64,000 nucleotides of DNA from NCBI GenBank assembly GCA_028015245.1, contig CM051386.1, positions 13,488,223-13,552,222 of the forward strand, in the 5' to 3' direction. The DNA is from Cardamine occulta. Its lineage: Eukaryota > Streptophyta > Magnoliopsida > Brassicales > Brassicaceae. The notes below the pieces were generated by a model. The model saw only the letters and a program-made list of their open reading frames with translations. It did not search any database and was not told where the DNA came from. Below, in pieces: positions 59,382 to 64,000 of the stretch; the stretch's first letter is position 1, and the number at the start of each line of letters is the position of its first letter. The position numbers and the translations under genes are program-made.

Positions 59382-60310
59382 TGATATGATCCTAGGAAGC
59401 ACTAAGGAGCTGGAAGAGGAAATGGAAGCTTATGAAGATGAGGAAATCCAACAAGGAGCAAAGGATGCATTGGAACAGCTTGAACCGGAGCTACAAGGAC
59501 ATGAAGACTTATGCATTTCTCCGGGTCCTATCACTCTGTCTAAACAAGACAAGCTCAAGACCACTTTGCAACATCTTCTCAACACCATTTCGGGCAGTTT
59601 AGTGTGTACTAATCCAACTACCCTAGTTGTGATCCAAGCCACCTAGACATTTATCAAGAGAGGTGATAAGACTTGCACTCTTTTTTCCTTCGTTTGGTTT
59701 TGTCCCAATGGGTTTTCCAAACAAGGTTTTCAATGAGGCAAGCCTTATTACTCTTTCACAAGGCCTCTTGATAAAGTCAGGCCCAAACTCTACTCTCAGC
59801 CACGAAATGGAGCCAAAGAGACACTCAAGAATGATTTAAAGTTTATGTTTAATGCTTTGTAGAATTCCAAGGGGTTATTTTCTATTTTCTATGCATTTTT
59901 GAACTCTATATGTATTCCCTTGTTCTCTTCTTTTCAAATTATCAAACTCTTTTCATATTCTCAAACTCTCTGGAATCTGTTTGATCATTTCTTGTTCAAA
60001 GTGTTGGGTCTTCATTCCTTCACACCGAGCAAGCCGATAGTCTTAGGGTCTGTCACAACTCCTAGGAAGTTTCACTTCGATCCACCCCTTGTTCACCACA
60101 TCTAGGGTCTTCACCCACGTACAGAACAAGTCTGAAAGTCCAAAGGTTCACCATCCCGTTTGGAAGTTTCGCAATAATCCCCATGATCCATCGGATCTTA
60201 CTCACTGTTTCTACATCTTTTCATCTCTTCCGCGTCACCCATCGTATCATCGATCATCACAACCTCTTGGAGAGCATTCAGGGACTTGAACCTCATCTAG
60301 GATCATATCA
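59382..60310 (+). repeat. Element B 5' LTR
   Basis: 929 bp with perfect 14-base inverted ends (tgatatgatcctag against ctaggatcatatca). It has the conserved plant-LTR hairpin block at 59679-59739. An open frame of 86 codons (59386-59646, acidic, containing SPGPITLSKQDKLK) matches the start of the 3' LTR and appears to be the C-terminal end of the internal frame. Confidence 0.92.
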
Positions 60311-60312
60311 AG

Positions 60313-60324
60313 TGGTATCAGAGC
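60313..60324 (+). other. Element B primer-binding site
   Basis: tggtatcagagc, two bases after the LTR; initiator methionine tRNA type, same as element A. Confidence 0.93.
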
Positions 60325-60338
60325 TCACTCCAACTCAG

Positions 60339-61009
60339 GTTGTGTCGATTCAAAACGTTTTACCCTTTCATATTCTGGAGATCATCTGAATCTATTTGTC
60401 TGTTGATTGCTAGAATTGTTATAATTGTTTGGTGTCAGATAAAATCGTGAAATCAATCGAATCTGAACCTAGTTTGAGTCTAGTAATTGATAAAATTGTT
60501 TCTGGAATTTTTTGGCACGTTTTGATATTTCTTTTGTGACTGTTCAACTGCTAGTGTCGAATCCGGAATCACTGTCTGTCACATGTTTTGCTTGAATTTT
60601 CATAAACTATTGGCGTGTGATAAAAATTCGAAATTTGTTTTTTCTGAACCCAGAAAGAGTCTAGTTTCTAGTAAAATTGATTCTCGAATTTTTGAATATG
60701 TTTTGATAAATTTTCGAGGTTGATTTCGTCGAACAGTCGCAACTAGAGGTTTTCGGAATTTGAAAAGTTATTTTTCGTGTTAACTTTCTAGAATTTTTTA
60801 AAATCATTGGTTAACCCTAAAATCGTGAAATCTATTGCATTGAAACCTAGATTGAGTCTAGTATTTGTTAAAATTGTCTCTGGAATTTTTGAACGTGTTT
60901 TGATATTTTATTCTGTTTGATCAGGTGAAACTGTCGTTCAGGTTTCTTGCCAAGGTTTTCCTTGTTCTGTTTGAGCATTTTACTTGTTTACTTGTTGGGA
61001 TTTGAACAG
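60339..61009 (+). other. Candidate leader intron of element B, with three tandem repeats
   Basis: A donor-like cag/gttgtg 14 bases after the PBS and an acceptor-like gaacag/gtacc five bases before the ATG (61015) frame 671 bases. Inside are three degenerate tandem units built on gagtctagt...aaaattg..tctggaattttt...gttttgata, at about 60439-60531, 60618-60709 and 60816-60910. Confidence 0.5.
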
Positions 61010-61014
61010 GTACC

Positions 61015-63102
61015 ATGGTGGGAGCCAGCCATGACGAACAAGAGTCTTCCAACTCCAACAAGCAACTGATGGACTCCTTCAAAGCTATGATGGTTGAGAG
61101 TATGGCCACTATGAAAGCCGAACTAGAAAGATCCATCAATGATGCTGAACAAGAACGATTTGAGGCTATGCTGGCTAAGAGGGCTCATAAGTTGTGTGAA
61201 AGATTAATAGCCAGGAACCGACGATTTGAAGAAGTAAATCCACAATGGCATGGTCGTCTAAAAGAAAAACCAAGCAGAGAGCCATGGAGAGACAAGCCGA
61301 GACAACAAAGAAAAGAAGCTTACAGCCCTCAGCCAAAAGAAGTGTCCAAAACCGTTCTAAATGAGCAAATGGAGGCTAAGTTAACATCTCAACCCAAGAA
61401 GGCCACTGAACAAGTCGTGGTTCACAAGCAAAGCCTAAATCCATCACTTGACTCAAGCGGTGAACCAAAGCAATGTAAGTCCTCTAATCTTTCAAAATCC
61501 AAGGAAGTTACTTGTTATGACTCTCCTAAGAAAGGAAATTTTGCTGCCACTTGCCCTGAAAAACACGAGCTGAATATCACTTCATTAGGATCAAAACTGA
61601 GCTCACAAAACTCAAGTAGTGAAGTAGTTAATCAAGGTGTAGAAACTTCCAGTTCTTGTATGATGCACTTGGTCTTGTCAAAGGATGTTGATTCAGGTCA
61701 TACTATGGAGCATGAGAATGACAAAGCTGAAGGATCCATAAAAGAGAAGAATCCACATTCGGTGTCAACCACTTCACAAGCTTTCCGAGATAACAAGTGT
61801 GAGCAAATTAATTATGAAAACCGTGTGGTGTCTAAACCATGTCCAGCACCAGCTACCTGTGAATCAGATTTCACCCTCTTCAAAGCTGAAATGTTACCAA
61901 ACATCTTGCGTGGTACTCAAGTAAGTTTAGATTGCGAGTTTATTCATTATTGGAATATTTTCACATTCACTCGTAGTTTCAAGAAACCTGTTTTGAATGT
62001 TGAAGTTTCTAGTATAATACACTTGATTTTTCCCTTAAGTGCCAAGGAAGATACAGGAGCCATAGATGTGTGCAAAGATATGCCATCAAACTCAGAGCTC
62101 ATGACGTGTTCTCTAGCCAATAAAAGAAGTACAGAAGTCAGCAACACCCTCTTGAAAGAGCAAACTGAAAGCAAAACAGTGGAGCAATTTCCCTATTTCA
62201 AAAAGTCTTTGGAAGCTAAGTGTATTCTTTCTTCTACCCAATCTGATTCTGTGCTTGAAAAACTAACTAGTTTAGAACCGGTGTATCCGAGTAGTATTGT
62301 TTGTTTTTCACAGATCTTAGAAGAAGAATCACCAAAAACAATGCAAAGAAGTTTACCACTGATTAATGAATCGGAGCAGCCAACCAGCCTTGTACCAAAA
62401 CATGTCCTTATGCCATTTCCTTTTGACTACCCAAGAAAGCATGGTAAGGAAATTGATTTGGTTAGGACAGAACCTAATTTGTTTGTTATGGTTTCTGCTC
62501 AAGATGAAAAACGTTTTGGTTTGGAAAATGTGAAAGAGTTTTGTGTTTCAAAATCCGTTTTTGACAAAATAATTCCAACTTTTGAAACATTCACGCTTGA
62601 AAAGTTCTTTGAGCTAAATGGTTTTATGTTTGAAGAATTTTGTGAATTTGACTCTTCTTTGAAAGTTTCTTTGTGTAGTGATGCATTTGAACTGTTTAGA
62701 ACGAAAACTGAAAATGCATTGGTTAAAACTTTTTCTGAATTGAAACATGTGATTAAAAACGAGTTGTGTGATTCAAATTTGTTCAATGTGCTTTATAAAC
62801 CAACTGTGAACAATCATGTTTTAGAATTTTCTATTTCAAGTATAATGCACTTGTTCTGTCCCATGAGTGTCGAAAAAGGAACAGGAGCCATGGAGAATCA
62901 TAAGTACTTGAGAGAATTGACAATCAAAGAAAAGCCACCAGACTTGCATCAACCTCAATCCCTTCGTGGAGCTAGAGAAGAACTCACACATTTCATTCAA
63001 ATCAAGGAGGATCCACCAGATATATGCCAGCAAAATACTTATCAATTTGGAATTTGGAGCTGGAAGTACCTGAGGAAAACAACTTCAATCACCCAAGGAT
63101 GA
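61015..63102 (+). CDS. Gag-derived protein of element B with degenerate zinc knuckle
   Basis: 695 residues from an ATG in good context (gtaccATGG). Residues 1-60 form a helical Met/Glu/Lys-rich segment and 60-150 are basic. At 167-180 lies a copy of the element A knuckle in which the second Cys is Ser (170) and the His is Asn (175), so zinc binding is lost. The gag core found in A is missing. From about 210 on, the protein is a series of loosely repeated modules: a VSSIIHLIFPLSAKEDTGA copy (from about 330), an ISSIMHLFCPMSVEKGTGA copy (about 605-625), and KEKPPD and KEDPPD motifs near the end. Function unknown; the frame is open, yet its one known domain is dead. Confidence 0.75.
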   Translation: MVGASHDEQESSNSNKQLMDSFKAMMVESMATMKAELERSINDAEQERFEAMLAKRAHKLCERLIARNRRFEEVNPQWHGRLKEKPSREPWRDKPRQQRKEAYSPQPKEVSKTVLNEQMEAKLTSQPKKATEQVVVHKQSLNPSLDSSGEPKQCKSSNLSKSKEVTCYDSPKKGNFAATCPEKHELNITSLGSKLSSQNSSSEVVNQGVETSSSCMMHLVLSKDVDSGHTMEHENDKAEGSIKEKNPHSVSTTSQAFRDNKCEQINYENRVVSKPCPAPATCESDFTLFKAEMLPNILRGTQVSLDCEFIHYWNIFTFTRSFKKPVLNVEVSSIIHLIFPLSAKEDTGAIDVCKDMPSNSELMTCSLANKRSTEVSNTLLKEQTESKTVEQFPYFKKSLEAKCILSSTQSDSVLEKLTSLEPVYPSSIVCFSQILEEESPKTMQRSLPLINESEQPTSLVPKHVLMPFPFDYPRKHGKEIDLVRTEPNLFVMVSAQDEKRFGLENVKEFCVSKSVFDKIIPTFETFTLEKFFELNGFMFEEFCEFDSSLKVSLCSDAFELFRTKTENALVKTFSELKHVIKNELCDSNLFNVLYKPTVNNHVLEFSISSIMHLFCPMSVEKGTGAMENHKYLRELTIKEKPPDLHQPQSLRGAREELTHFIQIKEDPPDICQQNTYQFGIWSWKYLRKTTSITQG

Positions 63103-63135
63103 TTCATTCCAAAACTCTATTTTGACAACAACTAC

Positions 63136-63480
63136 ATGATTATCTATTCAATATTTTTCTTTGTGCCTAAACTGTTTCCTTTTGATGTAGGAGATCCTGC
63201 ATTCTTACAGCTCAAATTAACAAACCAGGATCATGGAAAAGTAGCCAAAGAATCTTCAATGTTCAAAGATAAACCCCCGGATCCAATACCATTCACTTTG
63301 ATGATAATGATCACCGAACACATCGAGAATCTTATCCAGGTAAGTAACTCTTTGACTCGATTTTTCTCTTATGATTCAAGAGCTGTGATTATGAGTTCAA
63401 TACACCTAGAAAACGTTGAGAAAAGGATAAGATTATTCATAGCATGTTTGGAACCGAACTCTTGTAAAAGAGGAACATGA
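63136..63480 (+). CDS. Post-gag tail frame of element B
   Basis: A 114-codon frame with a hydrophobic start, an acceptor-like gatgtag/gagatcc near 63189, a KDKPPD motif (63265-63282) and a donor-like ccag/gtaagtaac at 63340. After the donor the frame reads VSNSLTRFFSYDSRAVIM, parallel to VSASLLQLISADSKSVMT in element A at the equivalent place. The matching acceptor is at 63587 (tttgcag/gtac), giving a 248-base candidate intron, close to the 251-base interval in A. Confidence 0.45.
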   Translation: MIIYSIFFFVPKLFPFDVGDPAFLQLKLTNQDHGKVAKESSMFKDKPPDPIPFTLMIMITEHIENLIQVSNSLTRFFSYDSRAVIMSSIHLENVEKRIRLFIACLEPNSCKRGT

Positions 63481-63587
63481 AATGGATAATGCTTTAATCA
63501 TAGCTGAAACTTGTTTATCTGTTTATTGTGTCCCCGTGACTGCAATAATACACTTGATCTTTGCCAAAAGTGTTGACAAGTTTGCAG

Positions 63588-63849
63588 GTACAAAAGAGGA
63601 ACCACCGAATATCTTTGTGAGGAAGAAACCTATTGCTTATTTCAGAATGATCTTTGAGGTTGGAGAACGAGTATGGATACCAATGATTGATGGTTCATTT
63701 CACCTAACAAGAAGAATCATCAACAATGACCATCGACTTGATCTCCGAGGTAAGTTTCCCATGATGTTACTCTTTGATGGTTCTAACTTAGTGTTGTTTG
63801 TGGCAGGTCAAACAGATTTGAGGACAAATCCTTTTCAACTAGGGGAGGA
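63588..63849 (+). CDS. C-terminal gypsy-like tail of element B, entering the 3' LTR
   Basis: After the acceptor at 63587 a frame reads KEEPPN, then VGERVWIPMIDGSFHLTRRI. A 57-base interval with donor gag/gtaagt (63750) and acceptor ggcag/gtc (63806) keeps the frame whether or not it is removed. DLRTNPFQLGEDD follows. That last motif is, from memory, characteristic of the C-terminus of plant Ty3/gypsy polyproteins. The frame passes through the purine-rich tract (63838-63849) and on into the LTR. Confidence 0.5.
63838..63849 (+). other. Element B polypurine tract
   Basis: A purine-rich run around aggggagga ends at the 3' LTR start (tgatgtgatcc, 63850). Confidence 0.8.
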
Positions 63850-64000
63850 TGATGTGATCCTAGGAAAAACTAAGGAGCTGGAAGAGGAAATGGAAGCTTA
63901 TGAAGATGAGGAAATCCAACAAGGAGCAAAGGATGCATTGGAACAACTTGAACCGGAGCTACAAGGACATGAAGACTTATGCATTTCTCCGGGTCCTATC
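63850..64000 (+). repeat. Element B 3' LTR, first 151 bases
   Basis: Matches 59382-59532 with about four differences (such as aaaaac against aagcac, and caactt against cagctt). It is cut by the window end. Confidence 0.9.

Larger units (their letters stand above)
59382..64000 (+). mobile_element. Element B: gag-derived non-autonomous LTR retrotransposon (3' end outside window)
   Basis: The 5' LTR (59382-60310), Met-type PBS, a single long frame, small tail frames, a polypurine tract and the first 151 bases of the 3' LTR are present. It inserted in element D pol between protease and RT. There is no RT, RNase H or integrase core. Over the 151 comparable bases the LTRs differ at about four places, so it is older than element A. 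It shares the zinc-knuckle flank, leader layout and post-gag modules of element A. Confidence 0.9.

Noticed and set aside
59382..59402. N-terminal extension of the element D RT frame
   Set aside because: These codons are element B LTR sequence; the D frame merely continues open into it.

Overview
ORGANISM. The window is plant nuclear DNA, most likely from a Brassicaceae species and probably pericentromeric. It is AT-rich, almost wholly built of nested transposable elements (several Athila-type Ty3/gypsy elements, a Tat-type element, a CACTA element, gag-only LTR elements), and holds one intron-rich host gene whose protein resembles the Arabidopsis At2g16970/80/90 major-facilitator cluster. 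No bacterial-style genes, tRNA genes or CRISPR arrays were seen. LAYOUT. (1) 1-21656 and 35781-52156 are two direct copies of one segment, about 35.8 kb apart. Each holds, left to right: the LTR, PBS and decayed gag/pol of a Tat-type element (+ strand); the 3' LTR of an Athila element (alpha, - strand) inserted in the Tat RNase H region; alpha integrase remains; a second Athila (beta, - strand) with 3' LTR, env-like gene, integrase and RNase H; a copia-type LTR fragment; then alpha's leader, PBS and 5' LTR, cut off by a CACTA-family sequence. Copy 1 also carries a young gag-only LTR element (element A, 14383-19657) with a perfect 5-bp target duplication; copy 2 keeps the empty site. (2) 20922-26221 in copy 1 is a CACTA element with a frameshifted TNP2-type transposase on the - strand; the matching place in copy 2 (51419-53009) is a different, short CACTA derivative. 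(3) 26222-26857 is a gypsy LTR with PBS. (4) 27626-33517 is the host gene: 14 exons can be joined into an open 435-codon frame for a 12-span MFS transporter. Its third intron contains a Cassandra-type TRIM with 5S-rRNA-derived sequence. (5) 33830-35330 is a further Athila-like LTR. (6) 53010-54514 is a mosaic of a truncated gypsy LTR, a copia fragment and a piece of Athila beta LTR. (7) 54515-59381 is the 3' LTR and pol of a chromodomain-type gypsy element (element D, - strand) with one frameshift and one in-frame stop, interrupted at 59382 by element B. (8) 59382-64000 is element B, a second gag-only LTR element (+ strand) related to A, running off the window. HOW IT FITS TOGETHER. The inferred order is Tat, Athila alpha, Athila beta and copia LTR, CACTA at the right edge, segment duplication, then element A in one copy. 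Elements A and B are the most interesting content. Both lack reverse transcriptase, have an initiator-Met-type PBS, a candidate leader intron between PBS and gag ATG, and a post-gag region made of repeated modules with splice-like borders and a repeated Lys-Glu-Glu-Pro-Pro-Asp-like motif. In B the reading frame appears to run through the polypurine tract into the 3' LTR. Exon borders, LTR ends without target duplications, and all homology calls were made by eye.
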